Shown one piece after another: positions 27,601 to 42,600 of a stretch of 64,000 bases of DNA (position 1 is its first letter; the number at the start of each line of letters is the position of its first letter). Source of the stretch: Oscillospiraceae bacterium (GTDB taxonomy: Bacteria; Bacillota; Clostridia; UBA1381); NCBI GenBank assembly GCA_022509025.1, contig JAFLUB010000003.1, positions 1 through 64,000 of the forward strand. The letters are read 5' to 3'. A model generated the notes under the pieces. That model did not search any database. It saw only the letters and a program-made list of their open reading frames with translations, and was not told where the DNA came from. A program made the position numbers and the translations under genes.

Positions 27601-30600
27601 CATGTGTAAACCTGACCCTTGCGTGTGAGCGCAAGTGAATACCATGCTCCCGCGTGAACTGAAACAACATCCTTATTGTTCAGTGCGGTTATATTAACAG
27701 GTTCATATACATTCGATACTCCACCGTTACCGAGCTGACCGTATGTATTATTACCCCATGCCCAGACTGTTCCGTTCGACTTCAGCGCGATAACATGCGA
27801 GTCACCTGCCGCAATCATCGGAGCCGTCTTAGCCTTTGCATCAACAACAGTAACAATGCTTACAGATGTCAGCTCACCTCTTCTGACAACGACATGTGTA
27901 ACACCGATGTTCTGACCTGTAATCTTACCGTTTGCATCTACCGTTGCGATATCTTCATTTATACTTTCGAAATCAAAGTCGCCTAAATCCACATAAGGTT
28001 TGAGTAGGTTAAACTCATCTCCCGGATATGTGTCAAGAACCTCTGAACCGCCTATAGGCAGAGTTATATCATGCTTGGAGATAAGGTCTGTTCTTTCACC
28101 TATAAGAACAGGTATTAAGCTCTTTGTTTCATTTCTTGTAAGCTTAGCGCCGAGTGAATAATCACCGAAGCCGTATACGTAACCGTCAGGTGTGTAGAAT
28201 ACAGTGTACTGGTTACCGAGACTTATGCCGTCAACCGTTAAAGCTTTCTCATTTAAGCCTTCTATTATTGTATTCTTCTTAGGTGTGGTTACAGTTGATG
28301 TACTGTTAATACCTAACTGACCCTTGTCGTTTATACCGAATACATACAGGCTACCATTCTTATCAACAGCCGCGCTGTACATATTACCGGCTTCAACATC
28401 CATTATATCAGATGCCACACTAACCTTATTAAATGTATTTCTGCTTGAGCCTGCGCCAAGCTGACCGTTTACATTATTACCTGTTGTGTAAACATTTGAA
28501 TTATATGAAAGTGCAATACTGTGGTTATTACCTACTGAAACATCAACAATAGGTTCATCAAGGTCTCTTACCTCTGTTGAGAGCCAGATAGATGTTGAGT
28601 TATTTCCAAGACCTGCCTGACCGTCGCTGTTAGCACCCATTGCCCAGATATCACCGTTTGAGCGGAGCAATGCCGCTGTTTCATAGCCTGCAGAAATTGC
28701 TGTTATGTTATCTATTGTTAACAGCTTCTGCGGCATGGTGAACTTAGAGCCAATATTACCTACGCTGAGCTGACCTCTGTTATTTGAACCCCAAGACCAT
28801 GTGTAGCCCTTATTATCAAGAGCCAGAGCGAAGGAGCTGCCTGCCGCAACAGTGATGATATCCTGAAGTCCTTCTATCTGCGTAAACTTATTGAGCGTAG
28901 AGCCCTTGCTTAAGCCGAGCTGTCCGTATGCGTTGCTTCCTGTTGCCCAGACATTTCCGTCTGTGTCAACTGCGAGAGCATATTCATCGCCTACAGCTAT
29001 ATCCTTAAACGTTACGCCTTCAGGTGTCACATTAACAGGTTCGTCACTTGCCGCAGTTGTGCCTGTGCCGAGCTGTCCCTTAGCGTTAACACCCCAAGCC
29101 CAGATTGTTCCGTCAGCCTTAAGAGCAAGTGAATGATTACCCTTTGTAACTGCCTTCGGCTTGAAGCCTACGCTGTCATCGGTTACAACAACCTTGATAT
29201 ACGCGTGCTTATTGCTGTATTCAGTTTCCTTAACATGGATATATGATGTTCCCTGTTTGAGACCCTTTACTACTCCTGTTCCCTTGTCTTCTGGGTCACT
29301 AGTATCCTGTGTATTTGTAACACTGATAACATCTGTGTTGTTTGTGTCAAATACGAATTTCTCAGGTCTGTTGGACTTGTCGCTATACAGGTTGAAGATA
29401 TTGAATCTTGCGCCAATATTCTTTGTTTCACCTGTGCTTACATAGATTGCATTAAACAGGTCTTTCTCGGTGCTCTTATCAAAGAATACGATTTCGTTTC
29501 CGCCGACAAGAACAGGAAGTGTCTTGCTGATGACTGTGCTGTCACCAAGCTGTCCGTTTGTATTATTACCTGCTGCCCAGACATTTCCTTCAGAGTCAAC
29601 CGCCATCTGGTGATTAATTCCGCCTGAAACAACGTCAAACGTGAGTATGCCTCTGTCTGACTCGTCTGTTACTCTAGTTGGAACGCGTCTGTCAGTTGTG
29701 TCGCCTAAGCCAAGCTGTCCGTATTCGTTAGCACCCCATCTGTAAACCTTTCCGCCGTCCTCAGCTGCAACTATAGCGGCAGAAGTATATCTGTCTGCTG
29801 AAATATCCGTAACATTGCTTATATAGTTAAGCTTTACAGGTACGTTTGCAGGAGTTGTGTTTCCGGTACCAAGCTGTCCTCTGCCGTTTGATCCGTAAGC
29901 CCATACGTTACCCTCCGCGTCGAGAGCGAGGAGGTGATCCGTACCGCCGGCAATCTCTATAATTTCAATCTCTGCGCCGTCCGCGTTTCTGTAGCCCATT
30001 ACCTTTGACGGAACTGAGGTGTTTGTTATCTTCCAAACCTCACCGCTTATTGTAAGAGCATAGTTGCCACTTATCTGGTGAATCTTCGACAATCCTGATA
30101 CGAGCGTCGCATAATTCTGATTATTATACTCACGGCCAAATGCCATTACAGTACCGTTCGCAAGAAGGATATATGATGTATCTTCATGCGTTGTAACGTC
30201 TACAGCACCTGTGACAGCTTTGCCTGCGCTATCCTTAACAGCGCTTACGGCCGAGTCGGTTCTGCTGGTCTTCTTGTTACCAAGCTGACCATATGTATTA
30301 TCGCCCCATGAGTAAACATTACCTAATGTGTCGATAGCAAGGTTATGATTTACACCTGATGCTATCATGATTATCTTCTTATCCTTGAGAGCGTCTATCT
30401 GGAACGGAATATACGCGTTACCTGAACCGTTCTGACCGTTACCGAGCTGACCGTAGGTATTGCTACCCCAAGCCCATACAGTTCCGTCATGCTTAAGAGC
30501 TATACTGTGGTTTTCACCGCCGTCTACCATCGGATGAATATCCTTTTCACCTATACCGACGTAAACCGTTACATAGCCTATTGTTCCTGAAGACGGGCTG

Positions 30601-33600
30601 TTCACTTCAAGAATTGCCATACCGTCCGCTTTACCGCGAATAGTCAGACCATCCTCGTCAACAGTTACAATATCCTGATCAAGAGACTTAACTGTATATT
30701 CTTTTTCTTCCTTACCTGTGATACCAAGAAGATTCAGATATTCAGCGATAGTTACCTGAATAGCCGTATTCTTACCGTCATCAGAATCCTTTGTTACATT
30801 AAAGCTTTCTCCTGTTGCCAGGTGGATAATCTGCGGCACAACGCCCATCTGTCTTCTACCTGCGCGTACAGGTATATATGATGTCTGATTATCCTGGTTA
30901 CCAAGCTCGCTGAAGTCGTTAGAACCAAAGGTCCATACGTAACCCTCAGTGTCAACCGTCATTGTATGGTCAACGCCTGCCTGTGCAAGTATGATATCAA
31001 TATCATACTCTTCGTCCAGAGTTAGCACATATGTCGGGTAAACAACCAGAGCAGGTTCATACAGGTTGCTTGATGATGATGAACCTAACTGCTTATAGTT
31101 ATTAGCACCCCATGCATATACGGTACCGTCGTCCAATACAGCGACACTGTAGTTTCTACCTGCAGCGATATCAGTTACCTTGTATGATACAGCCGGGATT
31201 TCCGGTTTAACATCATCGTCTGAGCCGGTGTTTCCTGAGTCATTATTATCCTGGTCACCGTCTCCGTCCGTGTCTGTCTTATCCGCCGGATCTGTATCGC
31301 CGTCTCCGTCGTCATCACTGTCTGAGTCATCCTCATCATCCGAGTCTTTCTCTTCACCAGACTCTGAATTATCATTTGACGCAGTTCTTATTACAAGCTC
31401 CTGAATACTATCATTACCGATTTCACCCGGAATACCTAACTGACCGTTAGAGTTATTGCCGAATACATACAGTCTGTAATCTCTTGAGAGAAGGAGCGTA
31501 TGAGAGTTAGTAGCGTCACTTGAAGCTATCTTATAGAACTTATTAGATGCTTCCTTGCTCGCTATAGTAGCCGAACCGTTCCGTGTCGGAACTGCCCAGA
31601 TTGTGCCGTCAGACTTAAGGGCATACTTACCTGAAAGCTGGATTATTCTTTCGAATAAGTCAAGCTTTATAGGTGATCTGCCATATCCGTCGCCCCATCC
31701 GTAAATGTATCCGTTATTATCAAGAGCAAATCCTGTTATCTCACCAACTGCTATTTCCTTAGCTATAGCGCCATCAGGGAGAGTTATCTGAACAGGCTTA
31801 TTGTAGTTAGACGTGTTGCCTGTTCCGAGCTGTCCGTTTCCGTTATAGCCCCATGCCCATACCTTACCTGTGTTATCAAGCGCGATAGTATGGTTAACGC
31901 CTGTTTCTATTCTTGTTATGTAACTCGTCTTGTTTGAGAAGCTGAACGTTATCGCTGTCGGAACAATGCGATCTGTATTGCTACTGTCACCAAGCTGACC
32001 GTAGTTATTTCTACCCCATGTCCATACAGTACCGTTCTTATCAAGAGCTACCGAGAAGTCAGCTCCTGAACCAACCTGCGGCAGAGCTTTATACTCTACA
32101 TTGTTGTCGCCAAAGCCGATAACAGTAACCTGAACAGCCGCTTCTCTTGATGTTTTACCGTCTCCGCTTGTACCTGTTACGATAATCTGCGTTGTAGCGC
32201 CGGCTTCTTCACCGTGAATTGTTACCGTCTTGCCGTCGCGTGAAGCAGTAGCGATTGAATTGTCGAGTGTTGATACCTCAAATGTTGCCTTATCGTCTGT
32301 ATCGTATTTTACATTGAAGAATTTATTATATGTCGCTTCAATATTCTGTGTTTCATTTGCCTTTACGGTTACAAAGTACGTGCTGAGTGAAAGGTAATCA
32401 TCACCTGTCTTTGTAGGCTCTGCCTTAATTGTTTCCTCATCGTTAGACTGTCCGGCAGTGCCGTCACCAATCTGACCCTTATTACTTACACCCCATGTGT
32501 AAACGTAACCATCATTGAGGATTACAGACGTATTATTACCACCTGCCGCAATTCCCCAGATATCATCATTCTTACCGTTTACAGCTATCTTTCTCGGGTG
32601 TTCAGCATCGCCGTCTTTTTCGATGCTGTTACCAATCTGACCGTGGGCAGTATTACCCCATGTATAGATGTTACCGTTCTTATTATTTTCATCACGCACC
32701 ATCAGTGCAATATGATAATCTTCCGTGCTGCGATTATTTGTATCGCGAATGCCGCCGAACTGTATGTTTATAGCTTTACCTAAGTCATCTCCAGACTCAT
32801 TTTTGTCAACCTTTTGCGGTTTATCAGTACCACCCGAAGCAAATGTGCCTGTCTGATGATTTTTGCTGTAGCCCCAGACATAAGCGTCTCCGCTTCTTGT
32901 TATAAACGCTGAGTTGCGAGCACCCGCGAATATATCAATTATCTTTACAGGCTGGCTGATTTCTTTCTCTGTTTCTTCGCCGTCAGCCTTAACAGTGATT
33001 GTTTCCTCAGGAATTGCCATTACCTGCTGAATAACTGATGTGCTGTTATTTTCGAATATAGTATCCACACCGAGTTGTTTCCTGTCATTGTTTCCGACAG
33101 TCCACAATGTTCCGTTGCCGAGAAGCATCATGGTGTGTCCTTCACCTGCTGCAATTTCAACCACGCTTGTCAGTGTGCCGTTTCCTGCCACGCCGCTCAT
33201 AGCTACAGGAGTAGCATGCATAGCCTCGTCTGCTGCTATACCAAGCTGACCATAAGTGTTATTACCGAATGAGTAAACTATTCCGTCAGCTGCCAGAGCC
33301 ACGCTGTGATCCGCACCTGCCGCGATTGCGATTATCGGCTTAGACTTCGCCGGGAATGACTTAACCGCTACAGGTATATTTGAAGTCGAATAGTTGGATA
33401 CACCAAGCTGACCGTAGTTATTGCGTCCCCATGCGTAAACCTGACCGTCCTCTGTGAGGGCGAGAGCGTGGTCTGCGCCTGTGGCTATATCAATAACCTT
33501 CGGCATGTCAAATGTCTTGTTATTCGAAGTGTTTATATATTTCTCAATCTTAGTCGGAGATACGATAGTCGGAGAATTGGTTTTTGCACCTACCTGACCG

Positions 33601-36600
33601 TAGTTATTTACACCCCAACCCCAGACAGTACCGTCCGCTTTCAGAGCGATCAGGAAGTCGTTTCCGATTGCAATCTTCGGATTTGTGTAGCCTTCCGATA
33701 CTGTGATACGAACCGCGATTGTCTTACCGGTCATTTCATCGGTTGCTACTGCGACAGTCGTACCTTCGCCCTTAGCTTTAATTGTAATAGTATTTTTGTC
33801 GGTTGCGCCTATAATCTTCGCAACATCATAGTTGAGAATATCCCATGAAATCTTACCGTCAAGCGCAGGTGTGTCCTTAAACAGCGCGAACGGCTCGGCT
33901 GTGTTGTTAGCCGTTACCTGTACTGTAGTTTCTGCTTCAGTACCTATGCCTGCCGGCTTCAATCTTACGGAAGCCTTGTCAATAACGAGCGAGCTGCTTC
34001 CTACAATAACAGGGAATGAGCTGTTGTCGGTAGACTGGTCACCCAGCTGGTATGCGTTGTTGTTACCCCATGCGTACACTCTACCGTCCTTATCAGCCGC
34101 AAGCACATGTCTTGTTCTGTAGCTGTCATAGCCGGCGCTTGAACCTATCATCATGATACCTGACATCGGGTCAGCGCTTCTGCTGTTTTCCAGAACCGGT
34201 GTAGGATATGTGATAGTAGCGCCTGCTTTTCCTATACCTGTCTGACCGATATCATTGAAGCCCCACGCGTACAGGTTGCCCTTTCCGTCATTAGTCTTTG
34301 CAACCTCTGATCTGAATGTAGCTGTAACGCTTGAGATACCTGTCAGGTAATCGTTACCATTTACACCTTTTGCGCGAACAGGATACATATTTACAGTACT
34401 GTTATTCTCAGCAGTTACCCATTCAGCGCTGTAGCCTGTGGTGTATAAGTAGTTATCGAATTTGCTGCCGTTCCACTCAAAGGTTACAAATGAACCGTAG
34501 TGGTCGCCTCTTGTTAAGTCAACTACACCCTTGAAGTTACCCGTACCGTAAGCCGGGTTATTCTTCATCATCTGAACGTATGTTGCATTGGTTCTTGTGC
34601 CGTTACCAAGCTCACCGTAGTAGTTATAGCCAAGACCGTATACGGTTAAATCCTTATTAAGTATAGCTGTTGAATATGTGCCGACAGCAGCATCCAGAGC
34701 ATTATTAACGCCTATCATCTTAGTCGGGAGTGTAATGTTATTATTGCTTGTTCCGTTACCAAGCTGACCATAGCCGTTATAACCCCACGCGTAAGCTGTT
34801 CCGTCTGCACGGATAGCTATAGCTGTACCAAGATCTGCAGATATGTTTATAATCTTGTGTTCTGCGTCAAAGCCGTCACCAAGATAGCCCTTACCGTCAG
34901 GACTCTTAACCTTTACAGGATATATCTGATTATATTCATTATTAGTTCCCTGTCCGAGACCTGCCCATGAGTTACGTCCCCATGTGTAGACATATCCGTC
35001 CTTTGTCAGCGCGTATGCCGCGAAGGTGCCTGCTGCGATATCCACAACATTTGCAAGACCCTTATTGTTGTTCAGCTTAACCTGTACAGGCGAACCTGAA
35101 TTCGGCAGAGCCGTGCTACTCTTGTTTACACCGAGCTGACCATATGTGTTATCACCCCAGGTCCATACAGTACCGTCAGCCTTAAGAGCTACGGAGAACT
35201 GATAACCTGTTGTTATCTTCGGGAATACCGATTTGCTTACCACATCTGAATAGTTATTCGGAAGCACCTGAACCTTGAGCATACCGTACAGGTTCTTGCC
35301 GTCCTTTGCATCCACTGCGACTATCATCGCTTCACCTGTGCTGACAAATTTCAGCTGTGATTTTGCAGTGCCCTTAGGATCACCGGTTTCAGCATCGTCT
35401 GCAGTGAGGAAATCAGTATTAACTATTTCAACAACACTGCTGTCTGTTGAGATAAACTTAATATCTACGTCGCCTAATACTCTGTCATCGAATACATTGA
35501 AGCCTGAAACTACCTGAGTCTTAATTGTCTGAGTTGAGTCTGCGCCTTCAATGCCTGCATAGGTGAGCAGTCTGTTATTCTCAACACCGTCACCGCTGAA
35601 TTCAATACGAGCTGATCCTACGGCTGTCGGTGTATTCTTATTAATTATATCATCGTTACCTATCTGACCGCTTGTTCCGAGACCCCAAGCGTATACGTCA
35701 CCATTGTTTTCAATAGCGACTGAATGGCTGCCTGAGTTACTTGCCGATGCCATCAGCGCTTCCATATCCTCAGATGCTGACTTACCGTCATGCGATATCT
35801 TTACGTTTTTGAACGTAGAAACAGTAGCAGCCGTATCGCCGGTTCCGAGCATTGAGTTTGTATTAGCGCCCGTAGCGAAAAGCTTCTGATTCATTGCGTT
35901 AATTGCAAAGGTTGACTTCGCGCCGGTTATGCGGAGTGCTGCACTGATGTTCGGATTTTCCATAGGCAGACCGTTTGAGTTGGTAATACCAAGCTCAGCG
36001 TTTACGCCTTTACCCCAAACGTATGTCTTTTTATTGTCCGTGATTGCAAAACCGCTTCTGTATCCTGCGGCAATTGCGATAACATTCTCATTTGCAGGAA
36101 TTGTTACCTTAGACTTAGCTACGTTAGAGGTTGACTGACCGTTTGTGCCGTGCTCATTATAGCTGTTATAACCCCAGGCATTAATGACACCTGTTTCAGT
36201 AAGAGCATAGCTTGTAGCGTCGCGTCCCGCGGCGATAGCAATAGCTCTTGATACACCTGTGTAAACAGGCGCGTCATAGTAGTTTACATTAACGTTGAGA
36301 ATCTGTCTGCTTACATTCTTACCCCAGCCGTATACATCCATTGACTCTGTAAGAGCAAGAGCAAATTCTTGCGTAGTGTATCCGCCTGCAGCTATGTCTG
36401 CAATCTTTATACCGTCGTTCTTAAATGTCTCAATTAACTTAGGTTCGTTAACAATTACGTTTGTTGCAAGACCGAGACCAAGCTCACCGTAGCTGTTTAT
36501 ACCCCATGTCCAGACGTTTCCGTCCATATCAAGAGCCATTGTGAAGTTATCGCCTACGGCAATCTTCTTGACGTTGGACATAACCTTCTGAGGCACTGTT

Positions 36601-39600
36601 TCCATGCTGCCTGTGTAACCGAGACCAAGCTGACCTGAAGTATTATTACCCCAAGTCCAGACTGTACCGTCGGCCTTCAGAGCCACGGTGTGCGTCTGAC
36701 CTGAGCCAACCATAGGATATGTTATATACTTTTCTTTATCCGGTACTACAGATATAAGAACATGCTGAGTAGTGGTGAATCCACTCTTAGGTTCAGATAT
36801 TGTAACCTTTACATATGTCTGACCTATCTTTTTACCTATTATATCTCCATTATTGTCAATGGTTGCAATCTCCGGATTCCATGAGTCGTATTTCTTTTCA
36901 AAGTCTTCTTCTTTAGATTCCGGACGGAATAGGTTAAACTCTCCCTTTATAGTGAGGTATTGATCAATATTTTCCGGTTTCTCCGCGTCTTTCTTTGCAA
37001 GAATATCTCTTGATTTGAAGATAATTGTCGGCGTCTTACCAATCTGCTCAGCAAGATTGATTGAGTCGCCCGCATTCTGAAGAGCGAGCTGTGAAGTAGT
37101 GTTGTTACCTGTACTCCATACGTGACCCTCATCGTCAATATACAGTGAGTGAGCACCGCCGACAGACGTAGCAGCGCCTATCGCGTCATCAACCGCGCCA
37201 TCGTTCTTCTTAGCAAAGACTACATACGGGATAAGAGTGCTTGTGCTCTTATTTTCGCCGCCTGCAAGCTGACCGGATGTACCGAGACCTGACATCTTCA
37301 CGTTTCCGTCTTTGTCTATCGCATAGACACTGTCACCGCCGCCGATACGCGCAGTGTTATCACGTCCGAGCATTACTGCCGGTTTTTTGATCTGAGCCGC
37401 GTTCTGGGTTGAAATAGCGTTATTTGCGTTATTACCCCATGCGTATGTTTCTGTCTTTACGACTTTTTTAGTATCAACCAGTGAAAGTGAATATGTTACA
37501 GCCATACCGTTCTGGTTACCTGCTCCGATAGTCATTGCACGGTTAGTAAGCGGTACCTTCGTGAGAACCGAAGTAGTCGATGTGCCGCCTGTTCCGTATT
37601 CATATAATCTGTTCTTGCCGTACGCGTATACAAGACCGCTTCCTGTGAGCATGTATACTGTCGCGCCCTTGCCGACTTTCACGTCTACAACACCCTGTGC
37701 CGGTAATACGACAGGAGTTGTCACGTTGTTCACATTATTAGTTGTGAGCTGTCTGTATTCATTCGCACCAAAGCCGTATACAGCGCCGGTCTTATCAACG
37801 GCTACTATAAATCCGTAATCGTCATTCATGCCGCCTGCGGCAATCTCTACAATATTGCTCAGATATGTGCCGCCCTGTTCGCCTGCCTTTACCTGCTGAG
37901 GCGTGTTCTGGTCAGTTGTCGAGTTTATACCAAGCTGACCCATGTTATTTCTGCCCCAGGTCCAGACATTACCCTTCACGTCAATAGCCGCGGCAAACTG
38001 ACCTGCAGCAGTAACTCTTATAGCCTTAACATCATTTTTGCCAAGAGTTATCTTCTCAGGATATACTATAGTTCCGTTCTTCTGACCGTTACCGAGCTGG
38101 CCATAGGTATTATTACCCCATGTCCAGACTGTACCGTCAGCCTTCAGAGCAATCGTGAAGTCAGTACCTGCCGCTACCTGCGGATATGCGACACTGGCAC
38201 CTTTAGTTACTGTTATTCCGCTGTTTTCTTCACCGATTACTCCGCCACTTACTACAACATCTGACGGACGTACCTCTACCTTAACAACGCCTGTTGTAAG
38301 CGCGTCATCCGCAAGAGATACAATTAAATATGTCGTACCAACTTTATGAGGTGTTGCTTCCCATATCGTTGTTTTGCCGTCGTCGGATTTTCTGCTTGAT
38401 ATTGAGACAATATCGTTACTTCCGTCATATGTCTGCCACTGAAGCGGTAAATCTGTAGGTGTATCTGCAGAAGCATTAAATACATTGAATGTGTCAAGAT
38501 ACGGAGCATCAAGCGTGAATGCGCCGCTATCCTCTGTTTTTGAGTACAGATAGTGCTGTACTGTCATATATGATTTACCTACTCTTACCGGTGTATACTG
38601 GGTTGCAGTAGTCGAACCGTTACTATCAGTGTAACTGAGCTGATTGTACTGGTTAACACCCCATGCCCAGACGCTTCCGTTTTCTTTAATGGCATATGTA
38701 TTCTTTATTTCGCCGTTAGAGGATGCCGCATAGATTGCTTTGCCAAAATATGTACCATCTGATGCCGCCGCATTACCTGCGAGTACTTTACCTACGGTAC
38801 CGAATGCATGACTTGTTCCCTGACCCATAGCAGGAGTGTTAGCTGTACCGGATGTTCTCATTGTACCGTCTGACATAAGAACTACGGAGCTGTTTGATAT
38901 ATCCAGGAATATCGGCACTGATGTTACAGTCTGAGATGCCTTGTTAGTCAGTGTAACCGTATAATTTTCTTTGTTGCTTCCGTTTGTTGACGTAACTTCT
39001 ACATTTATTGTCTTAGTGATGTTACCGGTCTCAGCTGTTGCCAGAACATTATATTCCGGACTTAACCATACTCCTTCAGCTGTCTCGTCCGCTTCACCGG
39101 CAACCCATTCGCTGTTTCCATCCTGGAACTTAACGGTTGCGCCGTTAACATTAGGCTTCACCTGCAGTTTTACTGATTGTGTTCCAAGAGGTATCTCCGG
39201 TATTTCATATGAATTTTTATCATTTTCCAGAGTATTACCAAGCTTACCGTCAGTCTCCCCGTTCTTCAGTGTGAGAACCGCATTTACGTAGCTCAGAGAT
39301 GCATCCTCACCTTCCGGCACCGGCTCTTCTTCAGCTTCCATGAGAACTACATCGCCGTCTGCCATAATTGAGTAGACTACATCTTCATAGGTCTGCTCAC
39401 TATATTCACCTATTATTATAGGAGTCGCAATATTAGCGCTTGAACCGTTATTACCAAGTGCACCGTGTCCGCCATAACCCCAAACCAGAACGCTTCCGTC
39501 TGATGTTACAGCTGCGGCAGTATGCCATCCGCCCTTTGCATAAACGGCTCTCTTGCCTTGGAGATTTGCCTGAGCTGTTACGCCGCTTGTCGGGGTTGCA

Positions 39601-42600
39601 CCATTACCGAGGTTACCGTAAGCGCCATAGCCCCATGAAATTACCTGTCCGTCACTACGCAATACTCTCGCGTTATGACCTACAGAGTCTGCGACAACCT
39701 TTACTGCGCCCTGAATCATAACATTTGTGTTAGATATGTTAGAAGGCACAGCTCGGTAAAGATTACTGTTAGTGTTCTGAGGCTCAATCGCACGGTAGTA
39801 GTTTCTACCCCATGTATATACGTTTCCGTCTGTGTCAAGAGCCATTGAATATGTCGCGTAATTTGAATAGCCTGCCGCGGCAATATCAACTATAAAGCTG
39901 CTTCCGTTACCGTCGCCAAGATATGTGTTTGAATTATTAGCCGTAAAGCTTGTGCCCACAACCTTCATAGCAACATTTGCCTGATGATTGGTTGTTGAAC
40001 CGTCACCGAGAGAACCGTAGTTACCCCATCCCCAAGCATATACCTGACCCTTATTAGTCAAAGCAAGGGTATGATATGCTCCTGCGGCTATCTTTATAAC
40101 ATTTGTAAGAGGTACATTATCAGAGTTAGGATTATCCTGATTTTCGCGTACCATAACCTGCGTAGGCTCCTGAACTGTGCCTCCGCTTGTTCCTATACCG
40201 AGCTGGCTATAGTTGTTGAGACCCCATGACCAGACAGTACCGTCCGATTTCAGGGCAACAGCGTGAGCCACGCCGGCGCTTATTTCAGGGTATGCGATGT
40301 TTGCCGTGCCCTTAGGAACGACATTCAGTCTGAAGAAGCCTTCAGCTCCTGTTTCATCTTCTCTTACAACAATGTATGTAATACCCGGCTTGTGAGCCTT
40401 TACTATACCTTTATCTTCCTTAGTATCGCCAACCGTTGCAACGCTTTCATCCAACGATTTGAATGTTAATCTGTCCGTATCATATTCCGGATCATCCTTA
40501 AGATTGAACGCAACTACAACGCCGATACTCTCAAGGTCAATAGCAAGAGTATCGTCCACGTGGATTGCCGAGATAGCCTTGTCTTCTTTGCTTATTCTGA
40601 ATGTATCGTAATAAATCTCTACATCCTTTTGTATTCCATTACTTGTAAACTTAGCCTTTGGCATTGTGAGCTGCGGCTTACCCTTATCAGATACAACCTG
40701 AACAGGAACGCGCTGATTATCAACTGTACCGTCACCAAGTTCACCAAAACCGTTATAACCCCAATCCCATGCGGAATAGTTATTCTGTATCGCGCCTAGA
40801 TGATATCCGCCTGCATACAGGGCTACTGTATTTTCAAGGAATCCTGACTCTGATGCCGACAATCCTGACTTAACGCGCTGAGCATAAGTCTGCGCACCAG
40901 TTGCCGTACTGTCTATACCAATCTGACCGTACGCGTTACTACCCCAAGCATATACACTTGTGGCGTGATTCGATTGTTTACTATTGCTATCGGAATCTTC
41001 TTCCGTATCGCTGCCGGAACTGCTGTCTGCATCTTCAACAACAAGCGCTGCCATCTGCTGTGTTCCCACAACAACCTGAACCGCTTTCTTGAGATTTTCA
41101 GTTGCGTTTATCTTGACCGGAGCCGCCGCATTTTTCGGAGTAGCGGTTGTGCCGTTACCAAGCTGTCCAACGTTATTATAACCCCATGCAAGAACTTCTC
41201 TGTCTGAGGTAACCGCTGCCGCGGACCATCCGCCGGCATCAATCTGCACGATTTCCTGGAGACCCGTTACCTTATTACCGTTCTTTCTTGAATTAGCGTA
41301 TGCCGTTGCGCGTATAGGTGTTGTGTAATAGCTTCCCGTAGCGCTATTACCGAGCTGACCGTATCCATTATTACCCCAGCCCATAACGCTTCCGTCCTTT
41401 TTAAGAACAATAGCGGTATCAACACCGTTACCTGTTGCTGCAATCTGTACAACGTCTTCAAGGTTCAATGTATATGCAGCGCCGCCTACAGGACGTATCG
41501 GTACGCTGGAGTTAGTTCTTGTCTCATTACCAAGCTGACCGTTGTTATTAAGTCCCCATGTGTATACGTTTCCGTTCTTATCAAGAGCCATTGAGAAGTA
41601 GGAGCCTGCAGCGATCTGTACTATATTCTTAAGATACTTGTCACCGCTTTCACCGCCTACAACCTGTACCGGCACAAGATAATATGATGTTCCCGTATTA
41701 GGATTATTAGTTACACCGTTACCGAGCTGACCGTAAATGTTGCTACCCCACGCATATACTGTTCCGTTAGAACGCAGAGCAAGAACGTATGCGTTAGTCG
41801 CATCGCCGCCTGCTGCTACCTGAACGATATCACTGAGATATGTTCCTGTTGCTGCCGCGCCGCTTCGTACCTGAACAGGCACAAGTGAATCAGCAGTATC
41901 GTTGTTACCGAGCTGACCGACGTTATTTCTTCCCCATGCCCAGACTGTTCCGTCTGCCTTAAGAGCTATGGTTGAATACTCAGTTGCTGTAACCATCGGT
42001 GTTGCGGCATAACCGGCAGGTCTTACCTCAACGCGGATTACACCCATGAAGTTTCTTTCTTCGCCGCTGTCTCTTATAACAACTATACCTGTTCCGTATT
42101 TACCTTCTGTATTTGGTATAATGTATGCTTTCTTATTTGCTACATCTACTTTAACCGTCAGCATAGATTTGTCTATAGATTCAAGCGATATATTCTCCGG
42201 TCTGGAGAGAGTTGTATTTCTGTCCGTAAGGAGATTAAATCCGTAGATGTATTCACCTATTATGGTTGATGTGTCAATTGTTATCTTTTCATCCGAGTTG
42301 ATAGCGTGAGCCGCCGTCATACTTCTCGGCATCATGTTATCCCATGTGTATTTGCGGACAATGCTGCCGCTATCCTGCTTAACAACCTGAGCGTCTACTA
42401 TATCAAAGTTAGTTGTCTCAGGATATCCTGCGATTACAGGAATAGTAGAGTTTACAGTTGAGGAGTTACCAAGCTGTCCATAAGCATTCTGTCCCCACTC
42501 CCAGACGGTTCCGTCTTTACGTAATGCGACACCGAAGTTACCGTTATTAGACGCTTCTGTCTGGATAACATCAGTCATGTTGGAAACAACCGAGCCGCTG

